64,000 bases of DNA from AP-15 sp963747735. GTDB taxonomy: Bacteria; Pseudomonadota; Alphaproteobacteria; ATCC43930; CGMCC-115725. This document shows positions 17,234-27,479 of this stretch, one piece after another. Where the stretch lies: contig CAVVGE010000001.1 in assembly GCA_963747735.1 (NCBI GenBank), forward strand, positions 372,001-436,000, written 5' to 3'. Position 1 is the first letter of the stretch. Each line of letters starts with the position of its first letter. The translations under genes were made by a program, and so were the position numbers. Under the pieces are notes generated by a model. That model searched no databases. It saw nothing but the letters and a program-made list of their open reading frames with translations, and was not told the origin of the DNA.

Positions 17234-18333
17234 ATGAAAATTTCCAGGGTCGAGACCGGGATCGTCGCTCTGCCGAACGACGAGCCGCTCGGCGGATTTT
17301 CCGAGAACCCGAACGCGACGAACCCGATCGTCTGGCTGCGCCTCCTTACCGAGGATGGCCTCGAAGGGCTGGGCGTCACCTATTTCGGCGGCGCCTTGAC
17401 CCGCACCCTGCGCCATGCGGTCGACGAATTGGGTGCGCTCGCGATCGGCGAGGACCCGATGCGGGTCGAACGGGTCGCCGCCAAATTGCGCGCCGCCGCA
17501 GTCTCGGCCGGCCCCACCGGCATCTTTACGATGGCGTTGTCGGCGATCGATGTCGCGCTCTGGGACCTAAGGGTAAGGCGCTCGGCCTGCCGTTGTGGAA
17601 ATTGCTCGGCGGCGGGCGCGACCATATCGCAACCTATGCGAGTGGTGCCTTGCGGCGCGGGCTGAAGCTCGACGAAGCGCTGACTGCAGCGCAAAGGCTG
17701 CGCGAGAAAGGGCATCGCCAGACCAAGATGCAGCTCGGCCTGCCCGGCGTCACCTCGCCCCTGCGCGAGGTCGAGCAGGCGCGGCTGATCCGCCAGGCGG
17801 TCGGTCCCGATATGGATTTGATGTGCGACATCAACCAGCGTTGGCGGCCGGAGCAGGCGATCGATATCGGCCGCCGGGTCGAGGATGCCGGGGTCGGCCT
17901 TTATTGGCTCGAAGACGTGACGACGCATGACGATTACGCCGGGCTCGCGCGCATCGCCGCGGCCCTTTCAACCCCGGTCGCCGGCGGCGAATACCTCTAC
18001 GGCATCACCCCGTTCCGCCACATGCTCGAAGCCCGCTCGGTCGATATCGTGATGATCGACCAGGTGCGCTCGGGCGGCATCACCCCGTGGCTCAAGATCG
18101 CCGGCATGGCCGAAGCCTTCAACCTGCCGGTGGTCAGCCACGGTGTGCCCGAAATCCACGTCCATCTGGTGGGTGCTGTGCCGAACGGGCTCACCGTCGA
18201 ATACATGCCACGGCTCTTTCATTTGTGGGAGGAAGTCCCGGTGCCTCAGGATGGTCTCCTGGCGATGCCGACCGCCCCCGGCCTCGGGCTCAACTTCAGC
18301 AAGGCGGCGCTCAGGCAGTTCTCGGCTGGGTGA
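17234..18333 (+). CDS. Mandelate racemase / muconate lactonizing enzyme family protein, one frameshift
   Basis: Enolase-superfamily enzyme of the mandelate-racemase branch, acting on a sugar acid or hydroxy acid by proton abstraction next to a carboxylate. Visible catalytic elements: HRQTKMQLG (Lys region), MCDINQRW (metal Asp), YWLEDV (metal Glu), VAGGEYLYG (metal Glu), and VSHGVPEIHVHL with the His base. A missing base near 17570 splits the frame (DLKGKALGLPLWKLLGG should read through); the corrected product is about 366 residues, normal for the family. The capping domain and barrel are both present. Substrate cannot be assigned. Confidence 0.88.
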
Positions 18334-18337
18334 GCGG

Positions 18338-18466
18338 TCACTTGCATTTTTCGGGCGGGAGGTCGCGGCGGCGAAAGGCAATCACCAAAAACCGGGCAAC
18401 GTAAAAAAGGCCGACAGCGACGACAATTATTCCGCCGCACAGGATCGCCCGCTTCAGCAAACTCAA
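18338..18466 (-). CDS. Possible very small membrane protein (TTG start)
   Basis: A 42-codon frame reads SLLKRAILCGGIIVVAVGLF then YVARFLVIAF and a basic tail RRRDLPPEKCK. A single hydrophobic segment followed by positive charge is typical of small inner-membrane proteins. Only a TTG start is available and no clear ribosome site precedes it. It lies just downstream of the secreted-protein gene on the same strand. Low confidence. Confidence 0.3.
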   Translation of the reverse strand: MSLLKRAILCGGIIVVAVGLFYVARFLVIAFRRRDLPPEKCK

Positions 18467-18497
18467 GGACCCGGCACAGGTTTATGTCGAGAGGCTT

Positions 18498-18944
18498 TTA
18501 CCTCGCTCCGAGCTTGTCGAAACGGAACTGGTTTGGTCGGAGGGCGATCTGCGTCTGCGGCTCGATCCCGAAGGAGATGCTGCCTTTGCCGCTCAACCTT
18601 GCCCTCTTGTCGGCAAAGCTGTTTTGCACCAGGACGAGACATTTTAGCTCGTCCGGATCGAGCTGCGCAACACCGGCAAGCGCGGCTCCAAGAATGATCG
18701 TATCACCTTCAATTTCTTGCTTGATGTCGAATTGCCATCCAGCAGGGTATTTGGGAATCGCAATTATTGTAGCATTTTTCAGAACAGCATCAATCACGCT
18801 GATGCGGGCATGATCTGTTCTTCCTAACTCGATTGTCAGACAATAGCTCGTAAACTTCGGGGTCTCAGGCGACCGCTCCGCAGCAACTGAGCTGGTGGAC
18901 AGAAGCAGTCCGATCACGAACAGACAAAGGCCCGGGCGGATCAT
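18498..18944 (-). CDS. Secreted hypothetical protein
   Basis: A 148-residue protein with a signal peptide (MIRPGLCLFVIGLLLSTSSV, cleavage after VAA) and a mature domain that has no motif I recognise (ISVIDAVLKNATIIAIPKYP, DELKCLVLVQNSF). The ATG overlaps the stop of the RlpA-like gene by four bases, so the two are translated together and probably both act in the periplasm. Composition is slightly less GC-rich than average. Confidence 0.65.
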   Translation of the reverse strand: MIRPGLCLFVIGLLLSTSSVAAERSPETPKFTSYCLTIELGRTDHARISVIDAVLKNATIIAIPKYPAGWQFDIKQEIEGDTIILGAALAGVAQLDPDELKCLVLVQNSFADKRARLSGKGSISFGIEPQTQIALRPNQFRFDKLGAR

Positions 18945-19866
18945 TTGGACGGGCCTGATTTCTTCGTTACCGTCACCATGACCTTGCCGCGGGCCATTCC
19001 GGTCAACTCTTGGAATGCAGCAGTGGAAAGATCGATCACCCTGCCCCGCAAAGGCCGACGCGATCGCGTGCCGTCCGGGCCGGTCACTACTTGGTAGAGG
19101 CCGTGATCGTTGACACGGACATCCACGGAGCGCTTCGGGTCGCTGTCGAGCTTGACTGTCACGATAGATCCGAGCGGTATTGTCCCAGGATAAACAGCTG
19201 CGGTCATTTTATTGGGATTATAGATGTCGCCCGTTGCCGTCGGCAGCCGCTGAGGTGATCATCATAAACTGTAGCGTAGCCGTGAAGCGTTATCGGATGT
19301 TGCGCGGCTTCGGCGCCGCTCGCGCTCGTGGGTCGATTTCGCGGCGGTGAGGATGAGCCATCACCCGGGCTTTCGCCAGCACCTCCATCAGTAGTCCAAT
19401 CGCCGCTGCCGAGGCCGTTGCCGGCCGGGATGCGCGGCTCCAGGGAATTATAGCCGGCCTTCAGCGCGTCGAACGGGGCGGGGTCGTAGCCGCAGCCCTT
19501 CAGCAGGTCGCGCGGGGAAAGGCCGTCGGCGAGGAGCTTGTCGCCGAGAGACAGGCGCAACGAGGCGGCTTCGACGTCGCCAAGCGGCGACAGACCGCCG
19601 AGGGCCAGATCGATCGCGGCGAGAACGGGCTCGCCTTTGCTCCAATTGGCCGAAGCGCGGCGGATGTTGTCGAGGACCGGAGGCCCGACCGGACGGTCAT
19701 AGGCGAGCGCCAGCAGCGCGAGGATGCGTTCCTCTTCCCCATCGATGGCGAGCCCCGGTGACCCATCGCGGTCGCGGCCCATTTTCGCCAGCACCGTGCC
19801 GGCGAGCAGCAGCCCCTGCGCGGTGATCGTCGGCTCGTTCTTCGGCGCCGCAACGGCAGCAGACAT
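18941..19866 (-). CDS. RlpA-like double-psi beta-barrel protein with an N-terminal helical region, one frameshift
   Basis: The C-terminal part is an RlpA-type domain: GYATVYDD (family GxASWY), TATGDIYNPNKMTAAVYPG, IPLGSIVTVKL, VDVRVNDHG and GRVIDLSTAAFQELTG. The N-terminal 150 residues are helical and soluble (LALAYDRPVGPPVLDNIRRA) and end in YNSLEPRIPAGNGLGSGDWT, a linker of the YNPDEPRxPAGNxxxGxWT type seen in bacterial phage-related and effector-like proteins. The frame shifts near 19240 between GYATVYDDHLSG and TATGD. No N-terminal signal peptide is visible, which is unusual for RlpA. Start at 19866 or 19908. Confidence 0.7.
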
Positions 19867-19972
19867 CGACCATCCTCGTATGGCTTTGCAAACCGCCATC
19901 TTATACACGAAAAGATTGCAAACGCCAAGAACGAACTGGCAACCTCAGCCGTCGCCGCCACCTCAGCCGCGG

Positions 19973-20155
19973 CTACGTCTCGAAGATCAGCGCCAGCAGG
20001 TGGCGGCCGAGCACCAGCAAGACCGCGAGGCAAAGGATCATCAGCGGGATGTAGTTGAATTTGCCGGGGCGGTACGGGCGGCGGTCGAGGATCACGGCGG
20101 TGGCGAGGACAACGAGGCAAATTCCGAGCGCGGCGCTGGTCTCGACCAGGCCCAT
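19973..20155 (-). CDS. Small membrane protein
   Basis: A 60-residue protein with two predicted membrane helices: ALGICLVVLATAVIL (about 9-23) and IPLMILCLAVLLVLGRHLLA (about 38-57), joined by a basic cytoplasmic loop DRRPYRPGKFNY. No family is recognised. It ends the minus-strand run that begins with ligD, starting 7 bases after the ligD stop, so it is probably co-transcribed. Confidence 0.7.
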   Translation of the reverse strand: MGLVETSAALGICLVVLATAVILDRRPYRPGKFNYIPLMILCLAVLLVLGRHLLALIFET

Positions 20156-20162
20156 CCGGCGG

Positions 20163-22755
20163 TCAGAGGCCGAACCGACGCCGTGCCGCCGCGCTGATCG
20201 ATTGCCGCAGCTTGCCGATTTCGGCCCAGGGGTCGGATTTGAGGGCGGCAAGCCGCGCCGGGACGGTCGCCACGGTAAAGCCCTCGGGGCGCACCGCCTG
20301 CTCGACCTCTTCCCAGAACAATGGCGTCGAGACCGTGGCGCCGGGCCGGGCGCGGGCGGAATAGGTGCCGATCGCCGTCGCACCCCTGCCGTTGCGCAGG
20401 TAATCGATATAGATGCGTCCTTGGCGCGAGCTTTTCGAGGCAACCGCGAGATAGCGTTCCGGCGCCTCTTCGGCCATCCGCATCGCCACCGCCCTGGTAA
20501 ACGCCTTGACCTCGTCCCAAGGGAGCCGCGGCGCCAGCGGCACGACGACGTGCAGCCCCTTGCCCCCAGTCGTCTTGGCAAAGCTTTTGAGCCCGAGCCG
20601 CGCCAGCACGTCGCGCATTTCGAGCGCCGCGTCGGCCACCCGTTCCCACGGCAATTCGGTGTCCGGGTCGAGGTCGAAGGTGACGCGGTCCGGCGTTTCC
20701 AGCTTTTTGACGGTCGAGCCCCAAGGGTGGATTTCGAGCACACCCATCTGCACGAGCGAAACGAGCCCGGCCAGATCCTCGACGACGAGATAGGTCTCGC
20801 TGCCGGTTTGCTCCGGGATTTCGACGCGGGCCAGCTGGTCCGGGACACCCGCGCTGAGATGCTTCTGGAAAAAGCAGGGATTGCCCTGGCCCTCGGGGCA
20901 GCGCACCAGGCTCAGCGGCCGGTGGGCGAGATGCGGCAACGCCCACTCGGCGATCGCCGTGTAGTAATGCGCGAGATCGAGCTTGGTGATCCCCTGGTCG
21001 GGATACAGCACCCGCTCGGGATGGGTCAGCCGCACCCCTTCGATCGTCATGCTGCCGTCTTTCTCCCGCCGCTCCGCACCGCCGCCATCCTTTTGGTCCG
21101 GCGGCTGTCTCGGGCTCCGCCATAGCCGGCTCTTCGCGCACGACTTCCCTGGCGCTTTTGTCTTCGCGCAGCCCCTCGAACGCGGCGTGGCGCAGGATCC
21201 GGTCCGTCGTCCAATTGCCATAGCGGATCTCGGCGACAAGGCTCGGCTCGGTCCAATGCACCCCTTTCAACGAGACGCCGTTAGGGAGCTCGCCCACCGG
21301 CCGGCTGCGGCGCTCGATCCGGTCGAGACGCTCGCGCAGGTCGACCAGCTGCGCATCGCCAAACCCGGTCCCGACCCGCCCGGCATAATGCAGGGCGCCT
21401 GTCCGGTCGTAATAGCCGAGCAGCAGCGCGCCGATCCCCTGCCGTCGACCGGCTGGATCGGTAAAGCCGACCACGACGAACTCCTCCCGGTTGACGCATT
21501 TCACCTTGCGCCAGCTGTCGTTGCGCCCCGCCCGATACGGCCTGTCGCGGCGCTTCGAGACGATGCCTTCGACCCCGAAGCGGCATGCTTGCGCAAAAAA
21601 TCCCGGGCCGTTGCCGGCGTGATGGTCGCTGTAGCGGACCATGCCGTCGGAATCGGGCGGAACGATCCGGGCCAACGCCGCCTTGCGGTCTTCGAGCGCC
21701 GCGGGGGTCAGGTCCCACCCGTCCTGATAGAGGAGGTCGAACGCATAAAAGACCAGCGGCTCGGTCCGCCCGGCCGCGATCTTGTCCTGCACCCCGGCGA
21801 AAGTGGTCGTGCCGTCGGTGTCGAGATCGACGATTTCGCCGTCGATCACCGCGCTCTTGACCGGCAGCGCCGCCAGACGCTGCGCCAATGCCGGAAACTT
21901 TGCGGTCCAGTCGAGGCCGCTGCGGGTGACCAGCCGGACGGCACCCTTGTCGATCCGGGCGAGCAGGCGGTAGCCGTCATATTTGATTTCATGGAGCCAG
22001 TCGGGCCCCTCCGGCGGGCGGTCCGCCAGCTTTGCCAATTGCGCCTGCACCTTTTCGGGGACCGGCGCCTTGCGCGCGCCGGCGACCCGCACCGGACGCG
22101 GTTTCGTTGCCGGTTTTTGCCGCGCTGGATCGGGCTCCGGCTCGACGCGGCTCGATTCCCAAACACGGTCGCGCTCGGCGGCGATTTGCGCCATGCCGCG
22201 GCCCGATTCGACGCTGAGCGGGTTTTCTTCGACGATCGCCGCACCGCTGTCGGGCGCCGCCTCTTCGTCGCGCTCCTTGATCAAGAGCCAATTGTCGCCG
22301 CGTTCCTGCGCCGCCTTTCCGCCCATTCGCACCAAAGCCCAGCGGCCGTGCAATTTTTCGCCGTCGAGCTCGAATTTGAGCGAACCCTTCTCGTACGCGC
22401 CGATCGGGTCGGGATCGAGCGGCGTCCAGCGCCCGCGGTCCCACAACAGCACGGTCCCGCCGCCATATTGTCCCTGCGGGATCACCCCCTCGAACCCGCC
22501 ATATTCGAGCGGATGGTCCTCGACATGGACGGCGAGACGCTTTTCGCCCGGATCAAGGCTCGGCCCGCGCGGCACCGCCCAGCTTTTCAATGCGCCGTCG
22601 AGCTCGAGCCGAAAATCGTAATGCAGCCGGCGCGCGGCATGCTTTTGCACGACAAAGGAGAGCGCACCTTGCTTCGTTGCCGCCGCAACCCGCCGGCCCG
22701 CCGGCTCCGGCGTCTTGTTGAAGTCGCGCTTGCGTTGGTATTCGGTCAGCGCCAT
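20163..22755 (-). CDS. ligD: DNA ligase D (phosphoesterase-ligase-polymerase), one frameshift
   Basis: LigD is the multifunctional ATP-dependent enzyme of bacterial non-homologous end joining, working with Ku. All three domains are present: 3'-phosphoesterase (residues 1-200; HYDFRLELDG, HVEDHPLEYGGFEG), ATP-dependent ligase (about 250-560; catalytic Lys in EIKYDGYRL, IDGEIVDLD, EGIVSKRRDRPY) and primase-polymerase (about 590-864; VTFDLDPDTELPW with the metal Asp pair, TTGGKGLHVVVPL). The frame changes in the linker between ligase and polymerase (about 21050-21110). With that corrected the length is about 864 residues, standard. No ku gene is in the window. Start ATG 22755. Confidence 0.92.
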
Positions 22756-22915
22756 GGCGGCCCCGTTTCGGCGGTCTCCTCGCCGAAACATAAGCCGAGC
22801 GCGGGGGTTCCGACAGACGAGCCGTGGCGGAGGATTATCGTTGCGCGCGCCGCGCCGCGCCGCGCTCGAGGATGTGCCGCCGGGAACAGCTTCAGCGCAG
22901 CGAGGACCGTCGCAC

Positions 22916-23176
22916 CTACCCGCCTTCGAGCTTGGGGATGAAGAAGACTTCGCTGTCTTGGCGCAAGGGCTGGAGGTAGCCGATCTCGTGGATTTCGCCG
23001 TCGATGGCGACCGTGGTTTCCTCTTCGAGATGCTCGGCGAGCCCCGGGTAGAGCTCGTCGAGCGCCTTGATGACGCCACGCAGGCTTTTCGCCTCGATCG
23101 CAAATTCGCGCACGCCGCCGGTGTAGCGGCGGCTGAACCCGGCCGACAGAACGACCCGCGCGGTCGCCTCGGGCAT
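22916..23176 (-). CDS. MoaD/ThiS-family ubiquitin-like sulfur-carrier protein
   Basis: An 86-residue beta-grasp protein. It has FAIEAKSLRGVIKALDELYP in the position of the MoaD helix, VAIDGEIHEIGYLQPLRQDSEVFF and ends in the obligatory -GG (PKLEGG). The C-terminal Gly-Gly is activated by a MoeB/ThiF-type enzyme to carry sulfur. It starts 12 bases after the stop of the xanthine-dehydrogenase-type gene, so it probably serves molybdenum-cofactor supply for that enzyme; a ThiS-like or protein-modifier role cannot be excluded. Confidence 0.85.
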   Translation of the reverse strand: MPEATARVVLSAGFSRRYTGGVREFAIEAKSLRGVIKALDELYPGLAEHLEEETTVAIDGEIHEIGYLQPLRQDSEVFFIPKLEGG

Positions 23177-23188
23177 CCCTCGGGCCTG

Positions 23189-25468
23189 CTAGTCGTCCGC
23201 CCCGCCGGCGTCGAGCGCGGCCCGGACCTTTGGCGGCGACAACGGCAATTCGGTCAGGCGGCGGCCGGTCGCATGGGCGACCGCATTGGCGATTGCCGCC
23301 ATCGGCGGCACGATATTGACCTCGCCCACACCCTTGGCGCCGAAGGGATGCGCCGGGTTTGGCACCTCGACCAGCACCGCGTCGATCATCGGGATGTCGG
23401 GAGCGACCGGCACTCGGTAATCGAGAAAGCCCGGGTTATCGAGCCGGCCGTGCTTGTCGTAGATGTACTCCTCGTTGAGCGCCCAGCCGATGCCTTGGGC
23501 GACACCGCCCTGGATCTGGCCTTCGACATAGGAAGGATGGATCGCCTTGCCGACATCCTGGGCGGCGACATAGCGCAGGATTGTCACCTTGCCGGTCTCG
23601 GGATCGACCTCGACATCGCAGAACTGGGTCGAAAAGCCAGGCGCCTGGCCGCCGGCATTGACCGAGGCCGCGGCGGTCAGCGGGCCGCCGGTCAACGCCT
23701 TCTTGGCGGCGATCTCTTTCAGCGACAACGGCGGGAAATCGCCGACATTGCTGCTGGCGGGCCTCGCTTGGCCGTCTTCCCAGACGACACCATCGGCATC
23801 GACGTCCCAGATCATCGCCGCCCGCCTGCGCAATTCGTCGATGATTTTTTTGCTGGCATCGACGACCGCCATGCCGGTCGCGAAGGTCACGCGCGAGCCG
23901 CCGGTCGGGTTGGTAAAGCCGACCGCGACCGTGTCGGCGACGATCGCGCGGACCTGGTTGTAATCGACGCCGAGCGTCTCGGCCGCCATCATCGCCATCG
24001 AGGCGCGCGAGCCGCCGATATCGACGCTGCCGGTCGCGACGATGACGGTGCCGTCCTCGTTGACCTGCACCGTGGCGCTCGACTCCCCGCCACCGTTGAA
24101 CCAGTAGCCCGAGGCCACACCGCGCCCCTGGTTCGGCCCGAGCGGCACCTGATAAGCAGGGTGGTTGAGCAGCGCTTCGAGGGTCTCGACATAGCCGCCA
24201 TGGGCCATCTTCGGCCCGTAGATCATCGTCGTCCCCGGCCGCGCCGCATTTTTGAGCCGCAATTGCAGCGGGTCCATGCCGATCTTCTGGGCCACGATAT
24301 CAAGCGCGCTCTCGACCGCGAAGGCCGAGATCGGCGAGCCCGGCGCGCGATAGGCCGACGCCTTTGGGCGGTTGCTGACGACGTCGTAGCCGACCGTGCG
24401 CGCATTGGCGATGTTGTACGGGGCGAAGGCGCACAGGCACCCGTTCATGACCGGCGAGCCGGGGAAGGCCCCGGCCTGGAATTTGAAGACCCCGTCGGCG
24501 GCAGTGATCGTGCCGTCTTTTTTGACGCCGATCTTGACCCACATCGAGGCGCCCGAGGTCGGCCCGGTGGCCTTGAACACCTCGTCACGGCTCATCACGA
24601 TTTTGACCGGGCGCCCCGCTTTCTTCGACAGCGCGGCCGCGATCGGCTCGAGATAGACCGGGATCTTGCCGCCAAAGCCGCCACCGATCTCCGATGGCGT
24701 CACCCGCACACTGCCGACGGGCATGCCGAGCAGCCGCGCGGTCATTGCCCGCACTGCGAAATGGCCTTGAGTTGCGGTCCAGATCTCGGCCTGGCCGTCG
24801 GCGCCGACATTCGCGGCGCAAGCATGCGGCTCGATATAGGCCTGGTGCACGGCTGCGGTCTTGAACTCCTTTTCGACCACGACATCGGCTTCGGCAAAGC
24901 CCTGCTCCAGATCGCCGATCTGGAATTCGATCCGCTTTGAGACATTCGACGGCCTGGTCGGGACCGGCTCGACGCCGCGGGTGATCATGTCCTCGAACAA
25001 CAGCGGCGCGTCGGGCGCCATCGCCTCGTCGACATCGATGACGTGCGGCAGCACCTCGTAATCGATCTCGACCAGCGCGGCGGCCTCTTCGGCGATCGAT
25101 TTGCTGACCGCGGCGACCGCGGCGACCGGATGGCCTTCATAAAGCGCCTTTTCGCGCGCGATGATGTTGCGGGTGATATGCCAGAAATTCTGCGCCACCC
25201 GCTCCGGCCCGACATATTCGAATTTGTGGTCGGGCAAGTCGGCGGCGGTCACCACCGCCTTGACGCCGGGAAATTTGAGCGCCTTCGACACATCGATCGA
25301 GCGGATGCGCGCATGCGCGTGCGGCGAGCGGATGACCTTGCCGTAGAGCGCGCCCGCCATCGGCTGGTCCGCCCCGTACATGGCGCGGCCGGTGACCTTC
25401 GGCACACCGTCGGGACGGATCTGCCGAGTTCCCACCCATTTGTAGCGCGACGGTGCGATGTCGTTCAC
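23189..25468 (-). CDS. Xanthine dehydrogenase / CO dehydrogenase family, molybdopterin-binding large subunit
   Basis: A 759-residue molybdenum hydroxylase large subunit. Motifs: PKVTGRAMYGADQPMAGALY at the N-terminus, ACAANV, GGGFGGKIPVYLEP (cofactor binding), SAYRAPGSP, GGSRASMAMMAAETLG and the C-terminal GAKGVGEVN, whose Glu is the catalytic base of the family. Partner FAD-binding and [2Fe-2S] subunits are absent from the window, so electrons must leave by a protein encoded elsewhere, or the enzyme is an orphan. The GTG start at 25468 is chosen because the ribosome site AGGAG lies 7 bases upstream; an ATG at 25501 would place that site inside the gene. The substrate is not predictable. Confidence 0.93.
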   Translation of the reverse strand: MNDIAPSRYKWVGTRQIRPDGVPKVTGRAMYGADQPMAGALYGKVIRSPHAHARIRSIDVSKALKFPGVKAVVTAADLPDHKFEYVGPERVAQNFWHITRNIIAREKALYEGHPVAAVAAVSKSIAEEAAALVEIDYEVLPHVIDVDEAMAPDAPLLFEDMITRGVEPVPTRPSNVSKRIEFQIGDLEQGFAEADVVVEKEFKTAAVHQAYIEPHACAANVGADGQAEIWTATQGHFAVRAMTARLLGMPVGSVRVTPSEIGGGFGGKIPVYLEPIAAALSKKAGRPVKIVMSRDEVFKATGPTSGASMWVKIGVKKDGTITAADGVFKFQAGAFPGSPVMNGCLCAFAPYNIANARTVGYDVVSNRPKASAYRAPGSPISAFAVESALDIVAQKIGMDPLQLRLKNAARPGTTMIYGPKMAHGGYVETLEALLNHPAYQVPLGPNQGRGVASGYWFNGGGESSATVQVNEDGTVIVATGSVDIGGSRASMAMMAAETLGVDYNQVRAIVADTVAVGFTNPTGGSRVTFATGMAVVDASKKIIDELRRRAAMIWDVDADGVVWEDGQARPASSNVGDFPPLSLKEIAAKKALTGGPLTAAASVNAGGQAPGFSTQFCDVEVDPETGKVTILRYVAAQDVGKAIHPSYVEGQIQGGVAQGIGWALNEEYIYDKHGRLDNPGFLDYRVPVAPDIPMIDAVLVEVPNPAHPFGAKGVGEVNIVPPMAAIANAVAHATGRRLTELPLSPPKVRAALDAGGADD

Positions 25469-25558
25469 GGCTTTCTCCTGGTCGCCCGATACGATATGCA
25501 ATGGCCCGCAGCCTCGCGCGGCGCGCCGGCAAATGCAAGAGCGCGGCGCGGGCTTGTG

Positions 25559-26635
25559 CTACGCGGAGCGGGTCATCGGCTCCGGGCCGATATAGGCCGC
25601 TACCGGGCGGATCAGCCGGCCGGTCCGTCGCTGCTCCATCGCATGAGCGAGCCAGCCGGGCGCGCGGCCAACCGCAAAGACCGGCATAAAGGCGTTGCGT
25701 GGAATGCCGACGGCGTCGAGCAGCAAGGCGGCGTTGATTTCGAGATTGGGGCGCAATGGCGGGCGGCCCGGCCTCAGCCGCGCCAGCACCGCGGCGACGC
25801 GGCGCTCGACCTCCGCGGCAAAATCGAGCCGCCCGGCGCTGGGACCGAGCTGCTCCAGTGGGCCGCGCAACGCCTCGGCGCGCGGGTCGCCGTTGCGGAA
25901 CACGCGGTGGCCAAAGCCCATCAGCCGCTCGCCGCGGCTGAGCTTCCGCTCGATCCAGCCGTCGATGTCGCCGCTCTTGTCGATCTCGTCGAGCATGTCG
26001 AGGGTCGGCCCCGGCGCCCCGCCATGCAAGGGGCCGCCAAAGGCGCAATAGGCGCCGAGTGCGGCGGCGGAGAGCGAGGCGCCGGTCGAAGCAATGATGC
26101 GCGCGGCAAAAGCCGAGGCGTTGAGCCCGTTCTCGATGACCGCGGTGAAATAGGCGTCGAGCGCCGCAGCCATCGGCTCCGCCGCGCGGTGCCCATGCAC
26201 CATGCGCAGCAGGTCGGCGGCGGTGTCGAGATCGGGGTCGGGCGCCAACGCGGCATCGCCGCGGCCGGTCCGGATCAGCGCCGCGGCCGCCACCGGCAAC
26301 GTCCCCGCGATCGCCGCCGGCGTGCTGTCTTCGGGCAAGAACGCCAGCGCCTGTCGGACGCCCTCGATCGGCGGCCGGAGCGCTACGGCGTCGAGCCATT
26401 CACCGAGCCGGGCAAACGCCGCCACCCGGGCGGCGCCGAGCGTTTTGCGAACGCCGTCGCGGGTCAGGCCGTCGCCGGCAAAACCCTCCCAAAGCAAGGC
26501 GACTGCACCGTCATAGCCGAAATCGGCAACGAGCTCGCCGAGCGTATGGCCGCGCAGCCACAGAATGCCGCGCCCGCCGTCGCTGTGGCTCAGCACGGTT
26601 TCGGCCGCGACCACCCCTTCGAGCCCGCTATCCAT
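25559..26635 (-). CDS. Citrate synthase family protein
   Basis: A 358-residue protein of the citrate/2-methylcitrate synthase family, which condenses an acyl-CoA with oxaloacetate. The conserved His regions are visible: SAAALGAYCAFGGPLHGGAP and GFGHRVFRNGDPRAE. The N-terminal Glu-rich segment (GLEGVVAAETVLSHSDGGRG) is the family opening. It is shorter than the usual 370-430 residues, as in some secondary paralogues, so the acyl-CoA used is uncertain. The ATG at 26635 follows the phosphoesterase stop by 5 bases, showing co-transcription. Confidence 0.88.
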   Translation of the reverse strand: MDSGLEGVVAAETVLSHSDGGRGILWLRGHTLGELVADFGYDGAVALLWEGFAGDGLTRDGVRKTLGAARVAAFARLGEWLDAVALRPPIEGVRQALAFLPEDSTPAAIAGTLPVAAAALIRTGRGDAALAPDPDLDTAADLLRMVHGHRAAEPMAAALDAYFTAVIENGLNASAFAARIIASTGASLSAAALGAYCAFGGPLHGGAPGPTLDMLDEIDKSGDIDGWIERKLSRGERLMGFGHRVFRNGDPRAEALRGPLEQLGPSAGRLDFAAEVERRVAAVLARLRPGRPPLRPNLEINAALLLDAVGIPRNAFMPVFAVGRAPGWLAHAMEQRRTGRLIRPVAAYIGPEPMTRSA

Positions 26636-26640
26636 CGGGT

Positions 26641-27372
26641 TCAGCCCGGCAGCAGGCGTTCGCGGGTGACGACGACCTCGCCGGACGGTACGAGCCTGAC
26701 CAGGTTCACCGTCCCCGCCAATTCGGGCGAGCCCGAATAGTAGGCGGGCACGGCGCCGTTGCCGACCCGCACCGGGCGGTCCCAATGGCCGAGCGCCAGG
26801 TAATCGGCCGCGGTCGCCGCGATTTCCTCGTCGCCGAACACCCAGGACGGCCGCAGCGGGTTGGCGCGGGTCTCGGGCGGCTCGTAATGGCCGTGCCCAA
26901 CGGCCACTCGCCAGCGGGTCGCGCGCGGCCGCGGCGCCGGCAATGGCGGCATGTCGAAGTAATCGCGATGCGCGCGCCCCCGGATTTCGAGGCCGTATGT
27001 CGAAAATGGCACCGTTTCGTCATGGGTCACACCGAGGATCGCGAGGTTTGCGATCTGTGCAAACCCGCCACGGCAATAGACCGAATCCGCCGAGGCCGGG
27101 TCGTGATTGCCGGGCAGGATCACCACCGGCCTGCCGGCGTCGGCGAGCAGCCGGCCGGCCCGGTCGATCACATCCGCGCCGAGCTGGTTGCTCTCGAACG
27201 TGTCGCCGGCCAGCAGGACGATTTCGGCGCGCGCCACCCGCGCCGTCGCCAGCACTGCCGCAAGCCTCGCGAGGGCATTGTCGCGGAAGGCACGATCGTC
27301 ATCGACATGGACGTCGGAGCTGTGGACGAGCCTCAACTCGGCGCTCCGTGCGGTCTCGCGCGCAAGCTCCAT
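26641..27372 (-). CDS. Calcineurin-like metallophosphoesterase (SbcD/MRE11-like)
   Basis: A 243-residue phosphoesterase with the dimetal motifs RLVHSSDVHVDDD (D-x-H), IVLLAGDTFES (GD), VILPGNHDPAS (GNHD) and VAVGHGHYEPPE/LALGHWDRPV (histidines). The arrangement resembles the nuclease domain of SbcD but without the capping domain or an SbcC partner, so a DNA-repair role is only possible. It opens the minus-strand run that continues with the citrate-synthase-like, molybdoenzyme and MoaD-like genes. The start at 27372 is a choice among several. Confidence 0.85.
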   Translation of the reverse strand: MELARETARSAELRLVHSSDVHVDDDRAFRDNALARLAAVLATARVARAEIVLLAGDTFESNQLGADVIDRAGRLLADAGRPVVILPGNHDPASADSVYCRGGFAQIANLAILGVTHDETVPFSTYGLEIRGRAHRDYFDMPPLPAPRPRATRWRVAVGHGHYEPPETRANPLRPSWVFGDEEIAATAADYLALGHWDRPVRVGNGAVPAYYSGSPELAGTVNLVRLVPSGEVVVTRERLLPG

Positions 27373-27479
27373 CGCCAATCTATAATGTGCGTCAACAGCG
27401 GCGCGCAATGCGGCATGCGCTGATTGCCTTTGCACACAAAGAAAGAAGTATCGTTGCCAGTTAAGGATTGTTGAGGTGT

